Shown here piece by piece: positions 1 to 11,697 of a DNA stretch of 44,347 nt. The notes under the pieces were generated by a model that was given only the letters and a program-made list of their open reading frames with translations, was not told the DNA's origin and searched no databases. The position numbers and the translations under genes were made by a program. Within the stretch, counting starts at the first letter, position 1. Every line of letters begins with the position of its first letter. The stretch is from contig JAITNL010000123.1 of assembly GCA_031290495.1 (NCBI GenBank), positions 1 to 44,347 of the forward strand, read 5' to 3'. This DNA comes from Accumulibacter sp. GTDB taxonomy: Bacteria > Pseudomonadota > Gammaproteobacteria > Burkholderiales > Rhodocyclaceae.

Positions 1-2637
<2,637 letters not shown>

Positions 2638-2653
2638 TCATCGGGAGAAAATC

Positions 2654-2917
2654 ATGCAAATCGTCAAGAAAGGCGTGGCCGGCACCATGCAGTCGAGCGA
2701 CCTGATGGTCTTCGTCGAACCTGCCGACAGTCTGAAGGTTGAAATCGAATCGACCGTCATCAAGCAGTTCGGTCATCTGATTAAGGCCAAGGTCGATGAG
2801 GTGCTGGTCAAGAACGGCGTGAGCGCGGGCTTCATCCGCCTCACCGATCGCGGCGCGCTGGACTACGCCATCGAGGCGCGCATCGAAACCGCCTTGCAGC
2901 GCGCCAGCGTTGCCTGA
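2654..2917 (+). CDS. citD: Citrate lyase acyl carrier protein (gamma subunit)
   Basis: CitD carries the 2'-(5''-triphosphoribosyl)-3'-dephospho-CoA prosthetic group through which acetyl and citryl groups are exchanged in the citrate lyase complex. The protein has 87 residues, close to the family's usual 95-100. The block GTMQSSDLMV contains S14, at the same position as the modified serine of Klebsiella CitD. The ATG has a GGGAGA ribosome binding site at about 2643. It lies 16 bases after icd and 29 bases before citE, consistent with cotranscription. CitX and CitG downstream are the enzymes that make and attach the prosthetic group. Nothing is odd apart from the slightly short C-terminus. Confidence 0.93.
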   Translation: MQIVKKGVAGTMQSSDLMVFVEPADSLKVEIESTVIKQFGHLIKAKVDEVLVKNGVSAGFIRLTDRGALDYAIEARIETALQRASVA

Positions 2918-2946
2918 GGAATTTCTAATTTGGAGGAGTCGTAGCC

Positions 2947-3861
2947 ATGGCAGATTCTCAACTGCGCCGGACCTTGCTTTTCGTTCCGGGCAACATGCCG
3001 TCCATGCTGCAAAACATACCGTTGTTCAAGTGCGATTCGGTGATCATCGACCTCGAGGACGGCGTCAATCATGCCGAGAAGGACGCGGCGCGCAATCTGG
3101 TTCGCCGTTTTCTGGAAAGCTGGAAGGAGCGCAACAAGGAAGTGCTGGTGCGCATCAACCCGCTGTATACAAAGTGGGGGCATGACGATTTGCGGGCGAT
3201 CCTGCCGCAAATGCCGGACGCCATCCGTTTCCCGATGTGCGAAACGCCCGAGTTGGCTCTGGAACTCGACGCCGAGTTGAGCAAGTATGAAAACGCGAAC
3301 GGTCTGAAAGCGGGCCATTTCGGTATTTTGCCGTCCATCGAAACAGTCAAAAGCGTGCTCAACGCCTACGCCATCGCGACGTCTACGAAACGCATTTTCG
3401 GCCTGGCGTTCGGCGCGGAGGATTACACCGCCAGCATGGGCATCGCCCGGACCAATTCCGGCGAGGACCTGGTTCATCCACGCATGATGGTGGTCATGGC
3501 GGCCAAGGCGGCCGGCCTGCAGGCCATCGATTCGATTTTCGCCGACGTCAACGACATGGACGCTTTGCGCGCTGAGACCGCGCTGGTGAAAAGGCTGGGT
3601 TACACCGGAAAATGCCTGGTCAATCCGCGTCAGATCGATGTCATTCATGAGGTATTCGCGCCGAAGCCGGAAGAAATCGATTACGCCCAGGAAGTGGTCG
3701 AAGCGATCAAACAGGCGCAGGAAATGGGCACCGGCGTCATTTCGCTGAGGGGCAAGATGGTTGACGCGCCGGTCGTCAAGCGCGCTCTCAGTACCTTGCG
3801 CATCGCCTTCGCGCAAGGCTTGGTCGATACCCCGGTCGATGAGGAGATTCTCAATGGCTAA
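2947..3861 (+). CDS. citE: Citrate lyase beta subunit (citryl-ACP lyase)
   Basis: CitE cleaves citryl-ACP to oxaloacetate and acetyl-ACP. The 304 residues fit the family (about 290-310). The N-terminal LLFVPGN, the IDLEDGV strand (about residues 37-43, with the metal-binding acidic residues), GAEDYTASMG and the KCLVNPRQI block are all present and mark the HpcH/CitE aldolase-like TIM barrel. The ATG follows a strong GGAGGAG. Its stop codon overlaps the citF start, indicating translational coupling. Stand-alone CitE-like proteins exist with other substrates, but the position between citD and citF makes genuine citrate lyase the clear reading. Confidence 0.95.
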   Translation: MADSQLRRTLLFVPGNMPSMLQNIPLFKCDSVIIDLEDGVNHAEKDAARNLVRRFLESWKERNKEVLVRINPLYTKWGHDDLRAILPQMPDAIRFPMCETPELALELDAELSKYENANGLKAGHFGILPSIETVKSVLNAYAIATSTKRIFGLAFGAEDYTASMGIARTNSGEDLVHPRMMVVMAAKAAGLQAIDSIFADVNDMDALRAETALVKRLGYTGKCLVNPRQIDVIHEVFAPKPEEIDYAQEVVEAIKQAQEMGTGVISLRGKMVDAPVVKRALSTLRIAFAQGLVDTPVDEEILNG

Positions 3862-5401
3862 AAACAGTTTGGGACGCGAAATTCCCGAAGTCTTCAACGG
3901 CAAGCATTACCTGCCTTACAAGGATCCGCATTCCATCGTGCCGGAAACCTTCCATTTTCAGCGCGCCTCGCGCGTGCTCAAGCGCAATTACAGCGGCGCC
4001 AGCAAGGTGGTCGGCGGTTTGCGCGACGCGATCATTGCCTCCGGCTTGAAAAACGGCATGACCATTTCGACGCACCATCACCTGCGCAACGGCGACCGTC
4101 TGCTGAACGACGTGGTCAAGGAAATCGACGCGCTGGGAATCCGCGACATCAAAATCGCGTCGAGTTCGGTGCATATCGTGCATGCCGAGTTGATCCCCTA
4201 CATTCGCAAAGGCGTAATCACGGCGCTGGAATGTGGCGTCAATGGCCCAATCGGCGAACAGCTTTCCAAGGGTGAGCTGGAGTGCCCGATCGTCGTGCGT
4301 TCGCACGGTGGCCGCGCCCGTTCGGTGATTTCGGGTGAAGTGCCCATCGACGTGGCCTTCCTGGCGGCGCCGTACTGCGACGAATACGGCAACTTCAATG
4401 GTTTCTACGGCCCGTCCGCCTGCGGCAGCCTGGGGTATGCGCTGGTCGACGCGCAGTACGCGCGCAAGGTCGTCGCCGTGACCGACAATCTGGTGCCGTT
4501 CCCGGCGCTGCCGATCAGCGTCGCGCAAAACATCGTGGATATCGTGGCGACGGTCGCTTCGCTGGGCGATCCGAAAAAGATCGTCTCTTCGACGACCCAG
4601 CTGACCAAGGATCCAATGGGCCTGCAAATCGCCAAATATGCCGCGCTGGTCATCGATGCGTCGGGCTACCTGAAGAACGGATTTTCGTTCCAGACAGGAA
4701 CCGGCGGCATCTCGCTGGCCGTCGCCGGACACGTCCGCGACACGATGCGCGAGCGCAAGATCAAGGGCAGTTTCGGCTGCGGCGGGATTACCGGCTTTTT
4801 CGTCGATATGCTCGAAGAAGGGCTTTTTGAAGGCTTGTTCGACGTGCAGTGTTTCGACCTCAAGGCGGTCGAGTCGATCGGACGCAACCGCAAGCATCAG
4901 GAAATGTCGGCCGGTCTGTACGCCAATCCGTTCAACATGGGGGCGGTGGTCAACCGTCTGGACTGCGCGATTCTCAGCGCGACGGAAATCGACGTGAACT
5001 TCAACGTGAACGTCAACACCGAGTCCTCCGGCCTGCTGCTGCACAACACCGGCGGGCACTGCGACGTGGCCAACGGCGCCAAGGTGTCGATCATCGTCTG
5101 TCCGTCGATCCGTGGCCGTCTGCCGATGGTGCGCGACGAGGTGACGACGATCACCACGCCGGGAGAAACGGTCGGCGTGATTGTCACCGAACGCGGCATC
5201 GCTGTTAACGAGCATCTGCCGGAGCTTAAAGCGGAACTGATCCGCCGCCGCGCGCCGGTCAAGGACATCCATCAGTTACGCGACGAAATCTACGCGGTAA
5301 CTGGCGCTCCGAAGCCGGTGGAGTTCACCGACCAGGTGGTCGGGCTGATCGAATATCTGGACGGCACCATCATTGACACGGTCAGAACCGTTCGCGCTTG
5401 A
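3854..5401 (+). CDS. citF: Citrate lyase alpha subunit (citrate CoA-transferase)
   Basis: CitF exchanges acetyl on the acyl carrier for citrate, forming citryl-ACP and acetate. I place the start at the ATG at 3854, which overlaps the citE stop and has GAGGAG eight bases upstream. The 515-residue product is near the 505-510 residues of E. coli and Klebsiella CitF. A longer in-frame opening from 3761 would overlap citE and adds no family sequence. The protein begins with the family's VPETFHF region, and the glycine-rich GTGGISLAVAGHV and FGCGGITG segments belong to the CoA-transferase fold. Its 3' end overlaps citX by 29 bases. No truncation or frameshift is visible. Confidence 0.95.
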   Translation: MAKNSLGREIPEVFNGKHYLPYKDPHSIVPETFHFQRASRVLKRNYSGASKVVGGLRDAIIASGLKNGMTISTHHHLRNGDRLLNDVVKEIDALGIRDIKIASSSVHIVHAELIPYIRKGVITALECGVNGPIGEQLSKGELECPIVVRSHGGRARSVISGEVPIDVAFLAAPYCDEYGNFNGFYGPSACGSLGYALVDAQYARKVVAVTDNLVPFPALPISVAQNIVDIVATVASLGDPKKIVSSTTQLTKDPMGLQIAKYAALVIDASGYLKNGFSFQTGTGGISLAVAGHVRDTMRERKIKGSFGCGGITGFFVDMLEEGLFEGLFDVQCFDLKAVESIGRNRKHQEMSAGLYANPFNMGAVVNRLDCAILSATEIDVNFNVNVNTESSGLLLHNTGGHCDVANGAKVSIIVCPSIRGRLPMVRDEVTTITTPGETVGVIVTERGIAVNEHLPELKAELIRRRAPVKDIHQLRDEIYAVTGAPKPVEFTDQVVGLIEYLDGTIIDTVRTVRA

Positions 5402-5879
5402 AATCCTGGCGGCCAGGGATAGCCGGCAGGCGGCTCTGTTTCGAGCGTTGAACGCGGGGCATCCGGCAACGCTGTTCGTGTCGCTCAATATTCCGGGACG
5501 GGAGAAAACGCCTCCAGGCGCGGAGGCATTTTTTGGGTGGATGAGCGAACACGTCAAGGCGGAATTTCCGGCCGCGATACCGTTGGCGTCGTCATTCGAC
5601 GTTTTGGGGCATTACCTCATTCTTGGGCTGGAAGATGACTCACATTCGGTCAAGCGGCGGTGTATCGAACTCGAAACCGGACATCCGTCGTCACGACTCA
5701 TCGATCTGGACGTTTACACGCCCGACGGCGTGCAGGTCGACCGGGCCTTGCTCGGATTGGCGGCGCGATCCTGTCTGGTTTGCGACCAGCGGGCGGTCGA
5801 CTGCATCCGCACCCGGCGTCACGGCTTCGACGAAATCGTCGCCCAGGCCCATGAACTCCTCGCGCCGTTCCGAACTTGA
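5373..5879 (+). CDS. citX: Apo-citrate lyase phosphoribosyl-dephospho-CoA transferase
   Basis: CitX transfers the triphosphoribosyl-dephospho-CoA group made by CitG to the serine of CitD. The 168 residues fit the family (about 170-185). The SSRLIDLDVYTPDG block (about residues 108-121) and a C-terminal cysteine/arginine cluster (RSCLVCDQ, C-IRTRRHG) match CitX. The likely start is TTG at 5373: the frame opens only at 5349, after a TGA, and has no earlier ATG or GTG. This start overlaps citF by 29 bases, and the gene overlaps citG by another 29, an unusually compressed arrangement that implies coupling. The exact start is the only uncertain point. Confidence 0.88.
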   Translation: MTRSEPFALEILAARDSRQAALFRALNAGHPATLFVSLNIPGREKTPPGAEAFFGWMSEHVKAEFPAAIPLASSFDVLGHYLILGLEDDSHSVKRRCIELETGHPSSRLIDLDVYTPDGVQVDRALLGLAARSCLVCDQRAVDCIRTRRHGFDEIVAQAHELLAPFRT

Positions 5880-6678
5880 ACGGCTGGCCGCAGCGTTGGC
5901 GGCGGGGGCCATGCTGGAACTCAGGCTGACGCCCAAACCGGGTCTCGTCGATTTGCTCGACAACGGCTCACATCCCGATCTGTCGCTGCCCATCATGGAA
6001 CGATCGATCGGCATGGTCGCCGTTTACCTCGAAGAAATCGTGGCTTCGCTGTGCGCGGAGGAGCCGTTCGCCCGCCAGCAAGAAATCGCCCTCCAGACCG
6101 AACACCGGCTCGATGCGCAACTTGGAACGAACACGCACAAGGGTTACATTTTCCTGAGCGGCATGTTGCTGATTGCCCGACACCATGCCGGGACATCCGA
6201 CGAGGGCGCGCTGCGAAAATCGCTGTCCGCCATTTCGCGGGCGTTCTTCGACGCCGCGCAAAAACGGGATACCCACGGAGAACAGGCGCGCCGGCAGTTT
6301 CATACCGGCGGCATCGTGCGCGAAGCGCTCGACGCGTATCCGTCGCTGTTCGAGGACGCCCTGCCGGTTTTTCGCCAGGTAATGAAACAGCGCGCGTGCG
6401 TGAGCACGGCATCTTTCGCCATGATGGCGAGGCTGATGCAAACCATCGACGACACCACCACGCTGCATCGCGGCGGCATGGAAGGCCTGGAGCGGGTCCG
6501 CCGGGATGGCCGGGCGCTGGAGCGGATCATCGCCGAAGACGGAGACTGCGTGGCTTTTCTTGAACAGCTCAACCAGGATTACAAAGACCTCAAACTGACC
6601 ATCGGCGGCGTCGCCGACATGCTGGGCGTTGCTTTCGCCTGGCTGATTTTCGGCAGCGAGATGACACCGGACGAATGA
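5851..6678 (+). CDS. citG: Triphosphoribosyl-dephospho-CoA synthase
   Basis: CitG makes 2'-(5''-triphosphoribosyl)-3'-dephospho-CoA from ATP and dephospho-CoA, the precursor of the citrate lyase prosthetic group. I choose the ATG at 5851, giving 275 residues; the frame is open further upstream to 5623 but that part is a shadow of citX. The family signature LTPKPGLVD followed by NGSH-D (about residues 26-44) and GTNTHKGYIF (about 93-102) are clear. MdcB of malonate decarboxylase is a homologue, but no mdc genes are present and citX is adjacent. It is the last gene of the run; no obvious terminator follows. Confidence 0.92.
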   Translation: MNSSRRSELERLAAALAAGAMLELRLTPKPGLVDLLDNGSHPDLSLPIMERSIGMVAVYLEEIVASLCAEEPFARQQEIALQTEHRLDAQLGTNTHKGYIFLSGMLLIARHHAGTSDEGALRKSLSAISRAFFDAAQKRDTHGEQARRQFHTGGIVREALDAYPSLFEDALPVFRQVMKQRACVSTASFAMMARLMQTIDDTTTLHRGGMEGLERVRRDGRALERIIAEDGDCVAFLEQLNQDYKDLKLTIGGVADMLGVAFAWLIFGSEMTPDE

Positions 6679-6821
6679 AACAAATCATTACAATTTCAGC
6701 GGGGGGCAAAAAGCATCGGTTGCAACTTGGGTACAGAATAGATACATCGCGTCGCGGCATGGTTTTTTTCGTACCGGTTATCGACGCCGGGGCAAGGCAC
6801 ACAACAGAAAATAATGGAGCG

Positions 6822-7133
6822 ATGAATTTCAGCAAACGAATGATCGGTGGCTTCGCCATCGCGCTTCTTTTCATAACCTCCATACCCGTGGCCGAGGCTG
6901 GTCCGTGGGGACATGGTGTTTCCGAAAACGAACAAAACCGGCAGGGCGACTATCGGCCAGCGCGGCGGGGTTCTGGCGCTGGCGACGGACAATGGCCGTA
7001 TTACCAGCGGCGGGATGGAGAAAGAGACGCGCGGCAGCAAAGGCCGCAGCGCTTGTCGCCTGAGGAACGCTCCCAACTGCGCCGCGACATCAAGGATGCC
7101 GGTCGGAAAATTTACCCTGGGCACCGCCACTGA
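6822..7133 (+). CDS. Small exported protein, function unknown
   Basis: The ATG at 6822, preceded by TGGAG, gives a 103-residue protein; the same frame is open back to 6675, but that extension has no family features and the internal ATG directly begins a signal peptide. Residues 1-25 look like a Sec signal (basic start MNFSKR, hydrophobic core GFAIALLFI, then a VAEA-type cleavage site). The mature part is hydrophilic, rich in Gly, Arg and Gln. It ends in LSPEERSQLRRDIKDAGR, a short motif I recognise from small periplasmic hypothetical proteins of Betaproteobacteria. No enzymatic motif is visible. It may have its own transcript, as 143 bases separate it from citG. Confidence 0.6.
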   Translation: MNFSKRMIGGFAIALLFITSIPVAEAGPWGHGVSENEQNRQGDYRPARRGSGAGDGQWPYYQRRDGERDARQQRPQRLSPEERSQLRRDIKDAGRKIYPGHRH

Positions 7134-7267
7134 ACAGCCGCGCCGGAATACCGGTAAAAAAGCACCGCGCTTCGGTTAAGCGCTGCCCGCCAAAAGGCGA
7201 TGGCACTGACCAGCATTGGCGCGAATTTGACCGCGGTTATACGTTCCATCGACAGCGCGCCGCCGCG

Positions 7268-8083
7268 CTACGCAACCGCTCTCGATCTTTTGAACTTCGG
7301 TCTTGGCGGCGGTTCCAGCAGCTTGATGACGGTCAGCGACACGTTGTCGCCACTGCCGTTGGCGCGTTCCCGCGCCTGATTGATCAGCAGATCTGACGCC
7401 TGACGGGCGGAATGGGCGGCGATGACGGCACCGAGTTCGGCATCGTTGAAATGTCCCCACAAACCGTCGGAACAGAGCATGAAAGCGTCACCCGGCTGCA
7501 GATCGTCGCTTTCGCCGTAGTCGATTTCCGGCGGCGCCTTGCTCCCCAGCGTTGAGAGCAGAACATTGCGGTAGGGATGCAGCAGCGCCTGTTCGTGGGT
7601 AATCCGGCCCTTGGTCACCAGTTCCTCGACATAGGAATGGTCGGTGGTGCGGAACAACAGGCGCTCGCCCCGAAAACTGTACAGGCGGCTATCCCCGCAG
7701 TGCGCCCAACTGACTTTCTCCGGTTGCAGCAACAACATGACCGCCGTGCTGTGCGGATCTTTTTCGTTGATGAAACGCGACCCTTTGATCAGTACGTTGG
7801 CTTCATTGAAACTCGTTTCGAGCAATTCCCTGGCCGATTCCTCGCGCGCCGAGAAGCGCGCCAGGTTCGCCGTCGCCGTATAAAGCACTTGCTGCGCGGC
7901 CAACGCGCCTCCGGCATGTCCGCCCATGCCGTCGGCCACCACGGCCAGCACCACGCCGCCGCCTTTCGGGTGCGGCAGCAACGCGGCGCGATCCTGTTGT
8001 TCCTTGCGATCCCCTTGATGCTGGGCGACGCAGGCATCGATCGTCACGAGTGTTTTTGAGCGATTGGCAAATCGTGAATACAT
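7268..8083 (-). CDS. PP2C-family serine/threonine protein phosphatase
   Basis: This is a cytoplasmic, metal-dependent (PPM/PP2C) protein phosphatase of 271 residues. The metal-binding and catalytic aspartates are all present: D31 (QQDR), D51 in DGMGGH, D131 in HCGDSRLY, D206 in CSDGLWG and D246 in GSGDNV. It has no transmembrane segment and no fused sensor domain. In related bacteria such phosphatases often pair with a Hanks-type kinase or an FHA protein, but none is adjacent here. It is transcribed divergently from the cobalamin adenosyltransferase gene, with 145 bases between the two starts. The ATG at 8083 has a CGGGA-like site upstream. The substrate cannot be told from sequence. Confidence 0.88.
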   Translation of the reverse strand: MYSRFANRSKTLVTIDACVAQHQGDRKEQQDRAALLPHPKGGGVVLAVVADGMGGHAGGALAAQQVLYTATANLARFSAREESARELLETSFNEANVLIKGSRFINEKDPHSTAVMLLLQPEKVSWAHCGDSRLYSFRGERLLFRTTDHSYVEELVTKGRITHEQALLHPYRNVLLSTLGSKAPPEIDYGESDDLQPGDAFMLCSDGLWGHFNDAELGAVIAAHSARQASDLLINQARERANGSGDNVSLTVIKLLEPPPRPKFKRSRAVA

Positions 8084-8228
8084 AATCCCGTTTATTATTC
8101 GCTGGCGATACGAAGACCTGTCACCGGCGGCAAGTATAGCAAAATCAACGGGGTAGTCACCAGGAAGCGGAAACGGAATGAGCGCCTGTTATTATTGACC
8201 CGGCGCTTTTTCAGGGGGAAAAACCATC

Positions 8229-8780
8229 ATGGGCAACCGTCTCGGCAAAATCGTCACCCGTACCGGCGACGCGGGCACTACCGGACTCGGCGACGGTACG
8301 CGGGTGGGCAAGGACTGCCCGCGTATCGACTGCATCGGCGAAATCGACGAACTCAATTCCAGCCTTGGCGTCCTGCTCGCCGAAACCTTGCCGGAAACCG
8401 TTCGCGCCGCGCTGCTGCGCATCCAGAACGATCTCTTCGATCTCGGCGGCGAAATATGTATTCCCGGTTCCGCGATCATCGGTGAAGCGCACGTCTCCCG
8501 CATCGAGGCGTTGGCCGCCGAACTCAACGACGAACTTACCCCGCTGAAGAATTTCATCCTGCCAGGCGGCGCCCGTTCGGCCGCGTTGGCGCATCTTTCG
8601 CGCGCGGTGTGCCGGCGCGTCGAACGCCGGATCGCGCAGTTGGGCAACAGCGAGACAGTCTCCGGGTTCACCCGTCAATACATCAATCGCTTGTCCGATC
8701 TGCTGTTCATTCTCGGACGCGCGCTCAACAGGCTGGAAGGATTGGGCGATGTGCTCTGGACCCAGGTCAAGGAACGTTGA
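8229..8780 (+). CDS. Cob(I)alamin adenosyltransferase, PduO type
   Basis: The enzyme transfers the adenosyl group of ATP to cob(I)alamin, making adenosylcobalamin. The 183 residues contain the N-terminal TRTGDAGTTGLGDG ATP-binding stretch (about 10-23), IGEIDELNSSLG, and the RAVCRRVERR helix near residue 130, all diagnostic of the PduO/MMAB trimeric family. The ATG follows a GGGGG-rich site. In Betaproteobacteria this single-domain form commonly supplies methylmalonyl-CoA mutase or ribonucleotide reductase, but neither is in the window. It converges with the GST gene downstream. Annotation pipelines may call it cobO or pduO; I leave the symbol blank because the family is named inconsistently. 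Confidence 0.92.
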   Translation: MGNRLGKIVTRTGDAGTTGLGDGTRVGKDCPRIDCIGEIDELNSSLGVLLAETLPETVRAALLRIQNDLFDLGGEICIPGSAIIGEAHVSRIEALAAELNDELTPLKNFILPGGARSAALAHLSRAVCRRVERRIAQLGNSETVSGFTRQYINRLSDLLFILGRALNRLEGLGDVLWTQVKER

Positions 8781-8850
8781 ACGCGCGGACGGCCAAAGAG
8801 GAAACCGGAAAACTACCGACCTGCCGGAACCGGATGAACTGGATTATTTA

Positions 8851-9459
8851 TCAATCTTGCGGCGCGGTTTCCGCGAAAGCCGGGCGCTTCATCAGTTTGT
8901 TGTGCAGTTGTCCGAGTCTGGGGTGCTTGACGCGCCAATCGATTTCGGAAAAACGGAACGCCAGATAGCCGAGCGCGCAGCCGACGGAGATGTCGGCCAG
9001 AGTGAAATGGGTGCCGATGCACCACGGATTTTCACCGAGTTGGTTGGCCATATAGTCCAGGCCACGGATGATCTTGTCGTGTTGACGGGCGATCCATTCG
9101 GCGCTTTGCTGCGCCTCGGGACGCTTTCTTTCGAGAAACACCAGCGCCGCCGCGTCGCAGACGCCGTCGGCCAGCGCTTCCCAACGCTTGACCTCGGTAC
9201 GTTCCCGGTTCGGCCCCGGCATCAGCTTGTTGTTCGGCGCCACGTTGTCGAGATACTCGCTGATCACCCGTGAATCGAAGAGCACGATATCGTCGTCGAG
9301 CGCGAGAACCGGGATTTGGCCCAGCGGATTGAGGTTGGCAATCTTCGATTCCGGCGACCATGGCGAATCGATCTCGAATCCATATTCGATCTTTTTTTCC
9401 GCTAATACGACCCGCACTTTGCGGACAAACGGGCTGGTGGGCGATCCGATGAGCTTCAT
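8851..9459 (-). CDS. Glutathione S-transferase family protein (YibF-like)
   Basis: This 202-residue protein has the N-terminal thioredoxin-fold GST domain (residues 1-80, beginning MKLIGSPTSPFVRKVRV, with NPLGQIPVL and the DSRVISEYL glutathione-binding turn) followed by an all-helical C-terminal domain. The opening SPTSPFVRK is very similar to E. coli YibF, a GST relative of unknown physiological substrate. Cytoplasmic. It is transcribed away from purB; a TATAAT at about 9499-9504 on the minus strand could be its -10, but no good -35 goes with it. Fold and family are firm, the reaction is not. Confidence 0.88.
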   Translation of the reverse strand: MKLIGSPTSPFVRKVRVVLAEKKIEYGFEIDSPWSPESKIANLNPLGQIPVLALDDDIVLFDSRVISEYLDNVAPNNKLMPGPNRERTEVKRWEALADGVCDAAALVFLERKRPEAQQSAEWIARQHDKIIRGLDYMANQLGENPWCIGTHFTLADISVGCALGYLAFRFSEIDWRVKHPRLGQLHNKLMKRPAFAETAPQD

Positions 9460-9551
9460 GGCTTCCTGCGCTTGGAACTGAAAAGTCGACGGGGCGGATT
9501 ATATACCAATGCCGAAAACTGAATTAGCTGGAGATTTTTCCGGACGGGTAA

Positions 9552-10958
<1,407 letters not shown>

Positions 10959-10973
10959 AGGAGAAGAAACGCC

Positions 10974-11294
10974 ATGTCGCAATTTGCGGAAAACCTGAAA
11001 AAACTCCCCGGAATTTCTCATCTGGCGGCGATCCGGCTGCTCGATGCCGAAGGCAATGAAGTCGCCGTGATCGAAAACAAGACCGGCAGCCAAGGCTCAG
11101 TCGCCGTATACAACCACCTGGCCCAGACCTACGGCGCGATCACCCCGGACGCCGCCAGGAAGGGGTTGGAGCTTTACGCCGAGCACACCGAAGACGCGCG
11201 GCAGCACCCCGGCAAACATCCGAACATCGACCGGCTGACGGCCTTGATCGAGGAAAAGAGAACACTGCGCATCAAGCACGTCTTCGCCGTTTGA
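10974..11294 (+). CDS. DUF2322 family protein
   Basis: The 106-residue protein resembles what I recall of the uncharacterised DUF2322 family of Beta- and Gammaproteobacteria. Supporting features are IENKTGSQGS, VYNHLAQTYGAI and the LYAEHTEDAR-HPGKHPNIDRL block. It has no signal peptide, membrane segment or recognisable catalytic motif, so it is presumably a small cytoplasmic protein. The start ATG has GGAGAAG a few bases upstream. It sits 15 bases after purB in the same direction, so a link to purine metabolism can be suggested but not shown. The gene lies at the left edge of the AT-rich surface locus and looks intact and host-like in composition. Confidence 0.75.
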   Translation: MSQFAENLKKLPGISHLAAIRLLDAEGNEVAVIENKTGSQGSVAVYNHLAQTYGAITPDAARKGLELYAEHTEDARQHPGKHPNIDRLTALIEEKRTLRIKHVFAV

Positions 11295-11697
11295 TTATCC
11301 TTTGGCGAAGTTCCGTGAATCGGAAAGCCAGTGGATTTTTGGTTAAATGGACGGATGAAACAACTGTCACTGCTCGACGCTCAGGAAACTATAAAAAACC
11401 GCCCCTGCAAAATTCAAATCAGTTAATTTGTCGAATAAAGATTAGCGTACACAAATCAGCCACTGTGAACAGACCGCCATCAATTTGTTGATCGTAAACG
11501 ACTATTTGCAACAGCCAACGACAATGGCGTTCATGCGATTACCCTGAAAGAAACGCGCGGGGCTGGAGCATCGAATTTTGGTCATCTTCGGAACAGTCGC
11601 CAGATACTTCGGAATGCAGACGGCGGTCTTGGGTTTTCGGGACGGCCTTTATTTTCACCACGGGTTTGTGAATATACGCCGCGCCTGGATCAGCGGG
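11295..11697. other. Non-coding junction, left edge of the AT-rich block
   Basis: This 403-base stretch separates the purB region from the minus-strand surface locus. I find no supported gene: the short open frames have no family resemblance. A short frame at 11354 (beginning MKQLSLLDAQ) is open for only about 23 codons and could be a truncated gene start. Base composition shifts toward AT here. No tRNA, integrase or clear direct repeat that would mark an integration site was seen, and no convincing terminator for either neighbour. Confidence 0.5.
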
